Position numbers and translations under genes: made by a program
Shown: piece by piece, positions 42,660 to 50,982 of the stretch
Position numbering within the stretch: the stretch's first letter is position 1
Layout of the letters: every line of letters begins with the position of its first letter
The notes under the pieces: generated by a model
What the model saw: only the letters and a program-made list of their open reading frames with translations
Database searches by the model: none
Told to the model about the DNA's origin: nothing
NCBI GenBank assembly: GCA_937925655.1
Contig: CALAMC010000066.1
Location: 1 to 64,000, forward strand
Source of the DNA: an uncultured candidate division Zixibacteria bacterium
Lineage (GTDB): Bacteria > Zixibacteria > MSB-5A5 > GN15 > PGXB01
Direction of reading: 5' to 3'
DNA: 64,000 nt

Positions 42660-43798
42660 CAGAACAGCCCCGGAATTACGCGTTGGCATTTGCGGCAAAG
42701 ATTGCCGTCGAGGTTGTATTGAGTAATGCGGTAGCCCCGGCGACCGATGACGATTTGGCCGCAACCGGGACAAAAGGTCGATTCGGCCTCGTGGCCGGGG
42801 ATATTGCCGATGTAAACGAAGTGTAATCCTTCAGCTTTGCAGATATGCCAGGCGGTCTCCAGCGTTTTGGTCGGGGTTGTAGGGAGGTCTTTCAACAGGT
42901 ACTGGGGATAAAATCGGGAAAAATGCACGGGAATTTCGGGGCCGAGATAGTTCTTAACCCAAACCGCCAGCTCCTTGAATTCCTGTTCCGAATCATTGAG
43001 CGTCGGCACGACCAGATAGACGATTTCCAGCCAGGTCCCGGTCTTTTTGATCTGAACCAAAGAGTCCAGGATGGGTTGAAGATCCACGTTGACGATTTTT
43101 TTATAATAATCCTGACGGATGGCTTTTAAGTCGACTTTTACGGCATCAAGCTTCGGCAATAAATCGGCCAGCGGTTTGGTTTCGATATAGCCGCCGGTAA
43201 TTATGACCGACTTGATATTGTTCTTGTGTCCCAGTTCGGCGATGTCATACATGTATTCATAAAAGATGATCGGCTCGGAATAGGTATAAGCGATATTCGG
43301 TATCTGCCGCTGGCGGCAAATTTCGATGACGTCTTTGGGTGGCAGATTGAAGTTTTGCGTCTGCTCGGGGCGGACCTGTGAAATTTCCCAGTTCTGGCAG
43401 AATTTGCAATTTGCGTTGCACCCGGCCGTGGCCAGAGAAAAGGCCTGTGTTCCCGGATAAAAGTGAAAAAGCGGCTTCTTTTCGATCGGGTCGATATTCA
43501 TCGAACAGGGCCGACCATAAACGAGCGTATAGTAAATGTCGCCGCGGTTTTCACGCACCCCGCAATACCCGCGTTCCAGGTCGGTGACGAGGCATTGTCG
43601 GGGGCAGAGTTTGCAGATAACACCGCCTTCCGGCCTTTTTTCATAATAGCGGGCTTCAACCGATGACAGTTCGGTAGTATAATCGAAGGCCATGGCGTTT
43701 TGTATTCCACCAAGAGCCTCGGGGAGAAGGTCGGTCTGGGTCAGGGCCGTGGCGGCGGCGGTGCAACCGAGACATTTCATAAACAGACGCCGGTGCAT
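42659..43798 (-). CDS. AmmeMemoRadiSam system radical SAM enzyme with Tat-type signal
   Basis: A radical SAM protein (379 aa) of the family that co-occurs with AMMECR1 and MEMO proteins. The SAM-cluster motif is CNANCKFC near residue 128, preceded by a cysteine box CKLCPRQCLV and CGVRENRG near 60-85, and the C-terminus has rubredoxin-like knuckles (CPGCGQIVIG, CRKCQRVIPG). The family region NIAYTYSEPIIFYEYM is present. Unusually, the first residues are MHRRLFMKCLGCTAAATALT, a plausible twin-arginine signal. Start and stop overlap both neighbours (TAATG with the DUF362 gene). The reaction of this family is not established. Confidence 0.9.
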   Translation of the reverse strand: MHRRLFMKCLGCTAAATALTQTDLLPEALGGIQNAMAFDYTTELSSVEARYYEKRPEGGVICKLCPRQCLVTDLERGYCGVRENRGDIYYTLVYGRPCSMNIDPIEKKPLFHFYPGTQAFSLATAGCNANCKFCQNWEISQVRPEQTQNFNLPPKDVIEICRQRQIPNIAYTYSEPIIFYEYMYDIAELGHKNNIKSVIITGGYIETKPLADLLPKLDAVKVDLKAIRQDYYKKIVNVDLQPILDSLVQIKKTGTWLEIVYLVVPTLNDSEQEFKELAVWVKNYLGPEIPVHFSRFYPQYLLKDLPTTPTKTLETAWHICKAEGLHFVYIGNIPGHEAESTFCPGCGQIVIGRRGYRITQYNLDGNLCRKCQRVIPGLF

Positions 43799-44709
43799 TA
43801 CGTCAACTCTCCGTTTGAAATCCGGCCATTATTATCCATAACGATAACTTTAAGGTCGATTTTGTCGCGCGTGGCGACCCCCAGGCCCAGAGATTCGCCC
43901 GTTTTTATATGTTTGGCCGGTCGTCCGGCACCTTTCAAATCGGTTAATTTATTTTTGGCGCGAAAATTTTCCATTATTTCGAGGGCAATAGTATCGGCCG
44001 CGACCGGGTCCCGGGCGATAATCAACCCGCCGTAATTGGCGAGGTAACGGCTGTCATAGCCCGGCCCATTATTGTACTGGATTCTGACGGCGTCCATGAT
44101 AATCAGCCGGGTTTTCTCGCGGATAGGGGCCAGATTGGAAACATGGGCGGCATAGGGATCACAATTATTATCATGGTATTTATTGGGATTGTGAATCGCA
44201 CCGTACATGTTTTTAAAGCATCCAGAAAGCCCCGCCAGGCTGTGGTCTTTGAGGATCGGCATATTGACGTTATGTTTGAGTAAGTCTGTCAAGATACTGG
44301 ATATCATCGAATTAACATCACCGGAATTGAAAAAAGACGAGCTGTAGCCGAGGCCGTTGGTATCGGTTCCGAGGCATCGCCGGCCGAATGTTGAGGCGTT
44401 GAGTTCATATCCGGCGTCTTTGAGTTCGCGATTGGTTCGTTCCCAGACGACGATGTTGTTTTCGGTGACTCCGGCTTCCAGCAGGAGGTCGCCGAATGCC
44501 CCGGTCAGGGCGACCGGGGTCGAGTTGAATTTGCGGGTCAGGCAATTGACTTTCATCCCGACCGCGCCCGATGAAAACATTTGGGCCAGGCTCGGAATCG
44601 GGTTTCCTGTTCCGAAAAACTCGGCCAGACCGGCTTTGAGCATGGCAACATATGCCAGTCGGCCGGGATTTTCAAGGCCGGGATTTTTTATGACGACGAC
44701 TTTGCTCAT
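43798..44709 (-). CDS. DUF362 domain protein
   Basis: A 303-aa protein of the DUF362 family, starting at ATG 44709 (MSKVVVIKNPGLENPG). The typical early VGMKVNCLTRKF strand, the VWERTNRELKDAGYEL segment and the late LANYGGLIIARDPVAADTIALEIM are present. No ferredoxin motif and no signal peptide are seen in this start; an upstream in-frame extension is not supported by a ribosome site. DUF362 proteins often lie near iron-sulfur or radical SAM genes, but the function is unknown. It overlaps the radical SAM start and is divergent from the MEMO-AMMECR1 gene, all within ~100 bases. Confidence 0.82.
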   Translation of the reverse strand: MSKVVVIKNPGLENPGRLAYVAMLKAGLAEFFGTGNPIPSLAQMFSSGAVGMKVNCLTRKFNSTPVALTGAFGDLLLEAGVTENNIVVWERTNRELKDAGYELNASTFGRRCLGTDTNGLGYSSSFFNSGDVNSMISSILTDLLKHNVNMPILKDHSLAGLSGCFKNMYGAIHNPNKYHDNNCDPYAAHVSNLAPIREKTRLIIMDAVRIQYNNGPGYDSRYLANYGGLIIARDPVAADTIALEIMENFRAKNKLTDLKGAGRPAKHIKTGESLGLGVATRDKIDLKVIVMDNNGRISNGELT

Positions 44710-44803
44710 CCAATTTATATACAACGATTTGCCATCGGAAAGCCAATACTTTTTTGCTTGACCGGTTGTATAATGGTTAGTATTGTGCCCGGAGGAGATA
44801 TAT

Positions 44804-46303
44804 ATGCGACCATTCAATATTATTTTGACGTTTTTTGTTTTATCCGTTATGGTTGTTTCTTCTGCCTTGGCCGTGGAACGCGCCCCGGCTGTGGCCGGGA
44901 TGTTTTACCCGGCCGATGCCGCAGAACTCGAAGGCATGGTAAAAGCCCATCTGGCCGCCGTGTCTGACCCGGTTGAAATCGATGGCCAGATAATTGCACT
45001 GGTGGTTCCCCATGCGGGACTGGTTTATTCCGGACAGGTGGCGGCTTATGGTTACAAGCTCCTCGAGCATAAGACTATTTCGACCGTAATATTGTGCGGG
45101 CCGTCGCATCGCCATGCTTTTACGGGTCTGTCGGTTTACGGGCCTTTTGTCAAATGGCGCACGCCGCTCGGTGCGGTCGCATGCGATGATGCCCTATGCG
45201 ACCAGCTTTTGAAATTCAACAAAAATATCAATGTCGTCGCCAAGGCTCACGAGCAGGAACACTGTCTGGAGGTCCAGTTGCCTTATTTGCAGACGGTTCT
45301 GGGGAATTTTAAAATTGTCCCGATCATAATCGGCAATCAGGATAAAAGTACGGTGGAACTTTTGGCCGACGCCCTGACGTCGCTCAAGGTCGATAAAAAT
45401 ACGGTGTTTATAGCGTCGAGCGACTGGCAGCATTATCGCCCGGCCTCGGTCGGTTCGCGCCTGGATTCGGCGGGTCTGCAATGCATGCTGGATATGGATC
45501 CGGATAAATTATATGATTATATCGCCGGCGGCAAAACCGAATTATGCGGCGGGGGGGCGGCGGCCGCGGTTATCAAGGCGGCCATGGCTCATGGAGCCGA
45601 TAAGGTCAAACTGCTGAAATACGGCGATTCAGGCGATATTTCCGGCGACAAAAGCTCGGTGGTCGGGTATGCGGCGCTGGCGTTTTATAAGTCCACCGGT
45701 GCCGGAGCGGAGACGTCGGCCAAACCGTCCGGTTCGGCAGGGAAACCGGAATTGCCGCAACAATTGAGTCTCGATGATGCGGATCGGGCCTTGCTTTTGG
45801 ACATCGCCCGGACCTCGATTGAAAGCTATCTGACCGGAGAGGAACCGCCCGATTTTGAAATCAGCGATAATGTCGCCAAGTACGGCGCCGCCTTCGTGAC
45901 ACTTGAAAAGAACGGTCAGTTGCGGGGGTGTATCGGCTATACGACGGCCTCGGGGCCTCTTTATGAATGTGTTTCCGAATGTGCCGTCAAAGCGGCCGTG
46001 TCCGATCCGCGATTTCCGCCGGTGACAAGGGACGAATTGGGCAATTTGCATATTGAGATTTCGGTTCTATCGCCTCTTCAAAAGGTCAAAGTCTGGGATG
46101 AAATTGTTGTGGGACGCGACGGCCTGATGATTTTCAAGGGTGCGGCGCGGGGTCTTCTTTTGCCGCAGGTGGCAGTCGAATATAACTGGGATCGGACGAC
46201 CTTTCTGGAGCAAACCTGCCTCAAGGCGGGTTTGAAAAAGAATGATTACCTGTCGGCCGATGCCGTTGTCTATAAATTCCAGGCAACGATATTCGGAGAA
46301 TAG
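44804..46303 (+). CDS. Exported MEMO-AMMECR1 fusion protein (AmmeMemoRadiSam B and A)
   Basis: A 499-aa fusion of two families that normally come as separate proteins. A Sec signal (FNIILTFFVLSVMVVSSALA) leads into a MEMO domain (~25-285). Its conserved residues appear as AGMFYPADAAELEGMV, VPHAGLVYSGQVAAYGY, CGPSHRHAFTG, EHCLEVQLPYLQ and ASSDWQHYRP. A Ser/Pro linker (~292-310) precedes the AMMECR1 domain, with FVTLEKNGQLRGCIGYT and FLEQTCLKAGL. Start is the ATG at 44804 behind GGAGGAG. The radical SAM partner is divergently encoded nearby. The cellular role of the system is unknown. Confidence 0.93.
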   Translation: MRPFNIILTFFVLSVMVVSSALAVERAPAVAGMFYPADAAELEGMVKAHLAAVSDPVEIDGQIIALVVPHAGLVYSGQVAAYGYKLLEHKTISTVILCGPSHRHAFTGLSVYGPFVKWRTPLGAVACDDALCDQLLKFNKNINVVAKAHEQEHCLEVQLPYLQTVLGNFKIVPIIIGNQDKSTVELLADALTSLKVDKNTVFIASSDWQHYRPASVGSRLDSAGLQCMLDMDPDKLYDYIAGGKTELCGGGAAAAVIKAAMAHGADKVKLLKYGDSGDISGDKSSVVGYAALAFYKSTGAGAETSAKPSGSAGKPELPQQLSLDDADRALLLDIARTSIESYLTGEEPPDFEISDNVAKYGAAFVTLEKNGQLRGCIGYTTASGPLYECVSECAVKAAVSDPRFPPVTRDELGNLHIEISVLSPLQKVKVWDEIVVGRDGLMIFKGAARGLLLPQVAVEYNWDRTTFLEQTCLKAGLKKNDYLSADAVVYKFQATIFGE

Positions 46304-46368
46304 GCGTTATTGACATCGGGGCCGCATATGGTTACCTTATAAGCTTTTAATTACCGGAGGAAGCCGAT

Positions 46369-47448
46369 TTGATTCATGCCGTAATACTCGCCGGGGGACG
46401 AGGTGAAAGGTTCTGGCCGCTGTCGCGGTCGAATCGACCCAAGCAATTGTTGCGACTGATTTCAGACAAGACGATGCTTCAGGAGACCGTCAATCGTATT
46501 TTGCCCATAATCCCCAGCGAGCGTCTTCTTATAGTGACGTCCGACAACATGGTTGAACCGATTTTGAGTGAGATCAAGGAACTGACTTTTAAAAATATTT
46601 TGTCCGAGCCGTTTGGCCGTAACACCTGTCTGGCGATCGGCCTGGCGGCGCGTCATATTCAAAAGACCGACCCGGAAGGGGTCATGGTGGTACTTTCGGC
46701 CGATCATATTATTCGCCCGGCCGAAAAACTGCATGACCTGATTTTGGCCGGGGCCGAAATCGCGGCGTCCGATGACAAACTGATAACGATCGGCATCGAC
46801 CCGACTCGGCCGGAAACTGGTTACGGTTATATCAAGCTGGCCGACCAGTATCGTTCGGTCGGGAATATCGCCGTCTATATGGTCGAGGCTTTCACCGAAA
46901 AGCCGGGCCAGGCGGTGGCGCAGGAGTACTATTACGGGCGTCGTCACCTCTGGAATTCGGGGATGTTTATCTGGTCGGTGCGGTCCATTCTGGATGCCAT
47001 CGGACAATGCGTTCCGGATATCGGGGCGGGGCTTGATAAGTACGCTTCTTTTATCGGGACCGCCGAAGAACTGACCGCACGACGCGAGTTGTATGACGAC
47101 AGCGATTCCATATCGATCGATTTCGCCGTGCTCGAAAATGCCGCCAACGTGCTGGCCATAAAGGGCGATATCGTCTGGGATGATATCGGCAGCTGGAATT
47201 CGCTGGAACGATACAAGGAACGGGACCATGAGCATAACGTCATTGTCGGCAACGCCCTGACCAAAAACGCTTATGAGAATACCATTTACAACGAAGACGA
47301 GGGATTGATTGTGGCGCTGGGGATATCCGACCTGGTCGTGGTCAAGACCGACAACGTCGTGCTGGTGGCACACAAGGCTCATGCCAACGAGGTCAAGGAA
47401 GTCCTGGCCGATATTGCCAGGGATGAAAACAACAGGAAGTACTTGTAA
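46369..47448 (+). CDS. manC: Mannose-1-phosphate guanylyltransferase
   Basis: Makes GDP-mannose from mannose-1-P and GTP (359 aa, nucleotidyltransferase domain only). The GTP-binding signature is ILAGGRGERFWPLSRSNRPKQ at the N-terminus, in two overlapping blocks; the family motif FTEKPGQAVAQEYY (usually FxEKP) lies near residue 166, and SISIDFAVLENAANV near 245. There is no C-terminal isomerase domain, unlike bifunctional ManC/AlgA. Start is TTG behind GGAGG. It heads a tightly packed run of plus-strand genes and supplies sugar nucleotide for envelope polysaccharide. Confidence 0.94.
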   Translation: MIHAVILAGGRGERFWPLSRSNRPKQLLRLISDKTMLQETVNRILPIIPSERLLIVTSDNMVEPILSEIKELTFKNILSEPFGRNTCLAIGLAARHIQKTDPEGVMVVLSADHIIRPAEKLHDLILAGAEIAASDDKLITIGIDPTRPETGYGYIKLADQYRSVGNIAVYMVEAFTEKPGQAVAQEYYYGRRHLWNSGMFIWSVRSILDAIGQCVPDIGAGLDKYASFIGTAEELTARRELYDDSDSISIDFAVLENAANVLAIKGDIVWDDIGSWNSLERYKERDHEHNVIVGNALTKNAYENTIYNEDEGLIVALGISDLVVVKTDNVVLVAHKAHANEVKEVLADIARDENNRKYL

Positions 47449-48092
47449 TGATATGTACACGGGCAATCCGCCTCGTCCTGGTGGTCGCTTTATTGACGGT
47501 GCTGACCGGATGCCAGGGCTCCTTCAATCGTAAGGCCGGCGAGGAGTCGGCCGTACGGGCCGAACGCATCGAGGATGATCCGCTCGGTTTAGCCGCGGAT
47601 TTTGCGGTCGTTCCGGGGCACGCGAAAGCGGCGACGGCGGCAGATAGTGCAACAGGAAAGACGACCGGGGCGGTTGACAAGGTCCCGGCCGTGGGTGCGG
47701 CCGCGACCACCGGTCGCGTCGAATCATACCGGATCCAATTATTCACGTCCAAAACTTATCAACCCGCCATGACCGAATTGAATATCGCCAGAGAGGTGTT
47801 CGACCAGAAAGTCTGGCTGGATTATGAGGTGCCGTATTATAAAATCCGGGTGGGCGATTTTGCCGACCGGGAATCGGCCGAAAAATATGTCCCGGCCGCG
47901 GTTGAGGCGGGGTATTCCAACGCCTGGGTGGTTAAGGTTAATCTGGATGCCCGCCGCCTGGAAGGCGTGTATGACAACGCGGAAATCATACCCTTTACGG
48001 ATTCCGTTGACGAAGACAGCGATAACAGCACGGAAATTATTAATGACACGACCCAATATCCTCAAAATCAACTCGATAACACCGGAGACTGA
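47448..48092 (+). CDS. SPOR-domain lipoprotein
   Basis: A 214-aa exported lipoprotein. The signal VLVVALLTVLTGC has a lipobox (LTGC, Cys at ~22). An Ala/Thr-rich linker (~55-90) leads to a SPOR domain at ~92-165: YRIQLFTSKTYQPAM, VWLDYEVPYYKIRVGDFADR and NAWVVKVNLD. SPOR domains bind denuded peptidoglycan at division sites. The tail is acidic and Asn/Thr-rich. The start overlaps the guanylyltransferase stop, and the last ~50 bases overlap the start of the next gene in another frame. Confidence 0.88.
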   Translation: MICTRAIRLVLVVALLTVLTGCQGSFNRKAGEESAVRAERIEDDPLGLAADFAVVPGHAKAATAADSATGKTTGAVDKVPAVGAAATTGRVESYRIQLFTSKTYQPAMTELNIAREVFDQKVWLDYEVPYYKIRVGDFADRESAEKYVPAAVEAGYSNAWVVKVNLDARRLEGVYDNAEIIPFTDSVDEDSDNSTEIINDTTQYPQNQLDNTGD

Positions 48093-48675
48093 TATTATTC
48101 TCGCAGCCGCAGACATTTTAGACCATGATGGTGTGCTGGTAGTTCCGACCGAAACTCGTTACGGTCTGGCGGTGCGGGCCGACCGCCAGAGCTCCTTTGA
48201 GAAGGTTTACGATATCAAGGGCCGCAGTGAAAAAATTCCATCGGCCATTTTTATAAAGGACACCGAGTGCATACCCGATTATGCGGTGGAGACGAATATA
48301 TCGCGCCGTCTGGCGGCGAAGTTTCTGCCCGGTCCTCTGACGCTGGTATTGGATGCCCGCCCGGGCATGGATAATCCGGCCGTTTACAAAGGCAGAGTCG
48401 GATTGCGGATTTCCTCGTCGAAGGTAATAGCGGCCTTACTTGATACGGTCGCTTTTGGATTGACCGCGACCAGTGCCAACAGGTCCGGCACGGGAAATTT
48501 GGAAACGGTGGAGCAAATTGCGGCCGTGTTCGGCGACGCGGTCGATTTGTATCTCGACGCCGGACGGCTCGACGGCCCCGTCTCGACGGTGGTCGACGCC
48601 AGCGGGGACAGAGCCAGAATTTTGCGTGAAGGTGCAATCGGGCAGGATGAAATAGCCAAAGAGGTGGCGGTATGA
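48043..48675 (+). CDS. Threonylcarbamoyl-AMP synthase (TsaC/YrdC/Sua5 family)
   Basis: Makes threonylcarbamoyl-AMP for the t6A37 modification of tRNAs that read ANN codons (210 aa). The YrdC fold is visible from residue ~15: DGVLVVPTETRYGLAVRAD, YDIKGRSEKIPSAIFI, FLPGPLTLVLDAR, VGLRIS, LTATSANRSG and the late STVVDASGDRARILREGAI. I chose the ATG at 48043; longer in-frame starts would sit deep in the SPOR gene. It is of YrdC/TsaC length, without the Sua5 C-terminal domain, and overlaps the phosphatase start by 4 bases. Confidence 0.93.
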   Translation: MTRPNILKINSITPETDIILAAADILDHDGVLVVPTETRYGLAVRADRQSSFEKVYDIKGRSEKIPSAIFIKDTECIPDYAVETNISRRLAAKFLPGPLTLVLDARPGMDNPAVYKGRVGLRISSSKVIAALLDTVAFGLTATSANRSGTGNLETVEQIAAVFGDAVDLYLDAGRLDGPVSTVVDASGDRARILREGAIGQDEIAKEVAV

Positions 48676-49172
48676 TGCCCGGCAAATACAGAATCATGTT
48701 CGTGTGCACCGGCAATACTTGCCGCTCGCCCATGGCCGAGGGGGCACTGAAAAAACTTCTGGAAAAAGACGGCGTGAACAACGTCGAAGTCGTTTCATCC
48801 GGGACGGGCGCGGTTTTCGGATTTCCGGCCACAGATTATGCCATCGAGGCGGCCAAAATTTGGGACGCGAACATCAGCCGGCATAAGTCCCAGCCGGTCA
48901 CGCGCGAGTTGATCGAGCGCATGGATCTGGTATTATGCATGAGTCCGGCGCATTGTGAAGAAGTCAAACGGTTGTCGGAATTCTCACGCGATAAAATTTA
49001 TCTGCTGCGAAATTATCCCAAAAAGGGGTGCCAGGGGGAAGGCATCGACGATCCCATCGGGGGGACGCTGGATATTTATAACCGGGCCTTTCTTGAAATC
49101 GGCGAGGAACTGGGCCGTATCCTGCCGTTTATAAAGGAAGCCGCCGCCAAAAAGGCCAAAGAAAGCGACTAA
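48672..49172 (+). CDS. Low-molecular-weight protein-tyrosine (or arginine) phosphatase
   Basis: An LMW-PTP (166 aa). The P-loop nucleophile is in VCTGNTCRSPMAEG (CxxxxCR form with Thr at the position often seen in arginine phosphatases such as YwlE), and the general-acid loop is in DDPIGGTLDIY. Adjacent YrdC and LMW-PTP genes are a common bacterial pairing. The substrate could be phosphotyrosine, phosphoarginine or a polysaccharide kinase. Start is the first ATG of an ATGATG pair. Confidence 0.92.
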   Translation: MMPGKYRIMFVCTGNTCRSPMAEGALKKLLEKDGVNNVEVVSSGTGAVFGFPATDYAIEAAKIWDANISRHKSQPVTRELIERMDLVLCMSPAHCEEVKRLSEFSRDKIYLLRNYPKKGCQGEGIDDPIGGTLDIYNRAFLEIGEELGRILPFIKEAAAKKAKESD

Positions 49173-49176
49173 TTCG

Positions 49177-50004
49177 ATGATGAAGAAGATATTCATGGCA
49201 ACGATTTTTTCCCTGGCCGCCATTGTCGTTGCCGGCGGGGTTTTTTATTTCACGCAATCTTCGGCGTCAGCCCAGAGCGATTCCGGTCAGACCGGGGATA
49301 AGCCCGACAGGCCGCTACGGTATGTTCCCAACGATGCTTTCGGGCCGGGTGAGAAGCTATCGTTCGATATAAATTACGGTTTTATCAATGCTGGATACGC
49401 GACCATGGAAGTAGTCGACGTGGTCGAATATAAGGAACGGCCGTGCTATCATATCGTATCCTCGGCCAACTCCAACAAATTCTTTTCATCGTTTTACCGT
49501 GTGGAAGACCGGGTGGAAAGCATCGTCGACGCCGAGGCCATGTTTTCGTGGCATTTCGAAAAGCACCTGCGCGAGGGGTCATACCGCTCCGACCGGCAAC
49601 ATGACTTCGACCCGTTTTTAAATCTGATATATTATGAAAAAGACACGATTGAAGTGGCGCCGTACACACAGGACGCGTTGTCGGTACTGTACTATATCCG
49701 CACGCAGGACCTGAAGGTCGGCGAGTCGGTTTATGCCGACAATTTCACCGACGGCAAGGTTTATTCCCTGCAGGTGAACGTGTTACGCAAGGAACAGATC
49801 AAGGTCAAGGCCGGGCGGTTCGATTGCATCGTAGTCGAACCGCTGTTGCAGTCGCCGGGAATTTTCAAGCATGAGGGCAGGCTTACGGTCTGGTTGACCG
49901 ATGACCGTCTGAAGATGCCGGTACTCATGAAATCCAAAGTGCTGGTCGGTTCCATATCGGCGGAATTAACGGGATATGAACTGGGCGAAATAGTCGATTT
50001 CTGA
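49177..50004 (+). CDS. DUF3108 envelope protein
   Basis: A 275-aa exported protein with a Sec signal (FMATIFSLAAIVVAGGVFYF). It has the DUF3108 pattern: PGEKLSFDINYGFINAGYATMEV at the start, HFEKHLREGSYRSDRQHDFD in the middle, DALSVLYYIRTQDLKVGE near residue 155 and VWLTDDRLKMPVLMKSKVLVGSISAEL near the end. The fold is a beta-barrel-like sheet of unknown function, thought to act in the periplasm. It lies 4 bases after the phosphatase gene and overlaps the next gene start by 1 base. Confidence 0.85.
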   Translation: MMKKIFMATIFSLAAIVVAGGVFYFTQSSASAQSDSGQTGDKPDRPLRYVPNDAFGPGEKLSFDINYGFINAGYATMEVVDVVEYKERPCYHIVSSANSNKFFSSFYRVEDRVESIVDAEAMFSWHFEKHLREGSYRSDRQHDFDPFLNLIYYEKDTIEVAPYTQDALSVLYYIRTQDLKVGESVYADNFTDGKVYSLQVNVLRKEQIKVKAGRFDCIVVEPLLQSPGIFKHEGRLTVWLTDDRLKMPVLMKSKVLVGSISAELTGYELGEIVDF

Positions 50005-50969
50005 TGGGACGCAAACCGATATTTCCGGGGGTTGACCTGAACCAGGTCAGAACGGTTTCGCTGAACAAGCGGCCGAGCAAAGTGTCGTTCGGGGCGCTGG
50101 GGAAAATATGTGGATCTCGCTCGGCTCCGGGTTTTTTCAACAGCCTGCCGCATTTTCTCAAGGCCGATGATTTACGAGAACTGATTGACCTGATAAAAAG
50201 GGCTCGTCAAAAGGGCCTGCCGTTCCATGTCATGCTCGGCGCGCATGTCATCAAAGTCGGACTATCGCCTATACTCATCGACCTGATAAAACGCGATATC
50301 ATTACCGGGTTGTCGTTTAACAGCGCCGGATTGATTCATGATCTGGAACTGGCTTTCGCGGGGAAGACGTCCGAAGACGTGCAGGCCGGAATACACGATG
50401 GGACATTCGGTATGTCGGCCGATACCGGGGCGATGTTCGCGGGTGTAATCGAGCTGGCCGAAAAATATGAACTCGGATTGGGCGAAGCCGCCGGAGAGTA
50501 CATTCGAACAAACAAAGCCCGGTATCGCAGATTTTCGTTATTTGCGGCGGCGGACGAGAAAAATATTCCGGCGACGGTGCATCTGGCAATCGGGACGGAC
50601 ATCGTGCAGCAGTTGCCGAGTTTTCGTCCGGGGCCGGGTGCGGAAGCCTCGTTTCGAGATTTCAAAATTCTTTCCAATGTCCTGGTCGATGCCGACCGGG
50701 GCGGGGTGGTGATCAATATCGGGTCGGCGGTGCTTCTGCCGGAAGTCTTTTTGAAAGCATTGACCGTGGCCCGGAATGTCAGGAAACAAACGCGGAAGAT
50801 AAATACGGCGAACTTCGATATGATACACCAGTACCGCCCGATCGTCAACGTCGTGCAACGGCCGACGCATCGGGCCGGGAAAGGTTTCAATTTTGTCGGG
50901 CATCATGAGATCATGATCCCGCTTCTGGCCTGGGGACTGAAGGGCCATATAAAAAAGATAAAAAAATGA
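50004..50969 (+). CDS. Conserved protein of unknown function (possible Rossmann, deoxyhypusine synthase-like)
   Basis: A 321-aa soluble protein I cannot name with certainty. Conserved-looking blocks are FHVMLGAHVIKVGLSPILID, FNSAGLIHDLELAFAGKTSED, DGTFGMSADTGAMFAG, PATVHLAIGTDIVQQLPSF and VINIGSAVLLPEVFLKAL. The G-A/S-H and GTDI motifs, with alternating beta-alpha periodicity, suggest a nucleotide-binding Rossmann fold; a distant resemblance to deoxyhypusine synthases is possible. It is translationally coupled to the DUF3108 gene and precedes ftcD by 13 bases. Function is not inferred. Confidence 0.65.
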   Translation: MGRKPIFPGVDLNQVRTVSLNKRPSKVSFGALGKICGSRSAPGFFNSLPHFLKADDLRELIDLIKRARQKGLPFHVMLGAHVIKVGLSPILIDLIKRDIITGLSFNSAGLIHDLELAFAGKTSEDVQAGIHDGTFGMSADTGAMFAGVIELAEKYELGLGEAAGEYIRTNKARYRRFSLFAAADEKNIPATVHLAIGTDIVQQLPSFRPGPGAEASFRDFKILSNVLVDADRGGVVINIGSAVLLPEVFLKALTVARNVRKQTRKINTANFDMIHQYRPIVNVVQRPTHRAGKGFNFVGHHEIMIPLLAWGLKGHIKKIKK

Positions 50970-50982
50970 CGGAGAGACAATC

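Noticed and set aside
44769..44774. TATAAT upstream of the MEMO-AMMECR1 gene as a -10 box
   Set aside because: No acceptable -35 lies 16-18 bases upstream; the TTGACC nearby pairs with a -10 too close to the start codon.
46462..47466. A 334-codon minus-strand frame across the guanylyltransferase gene
   Set aside because: Antisense shadow of a gene with the full nucleotidyltransferase signature.
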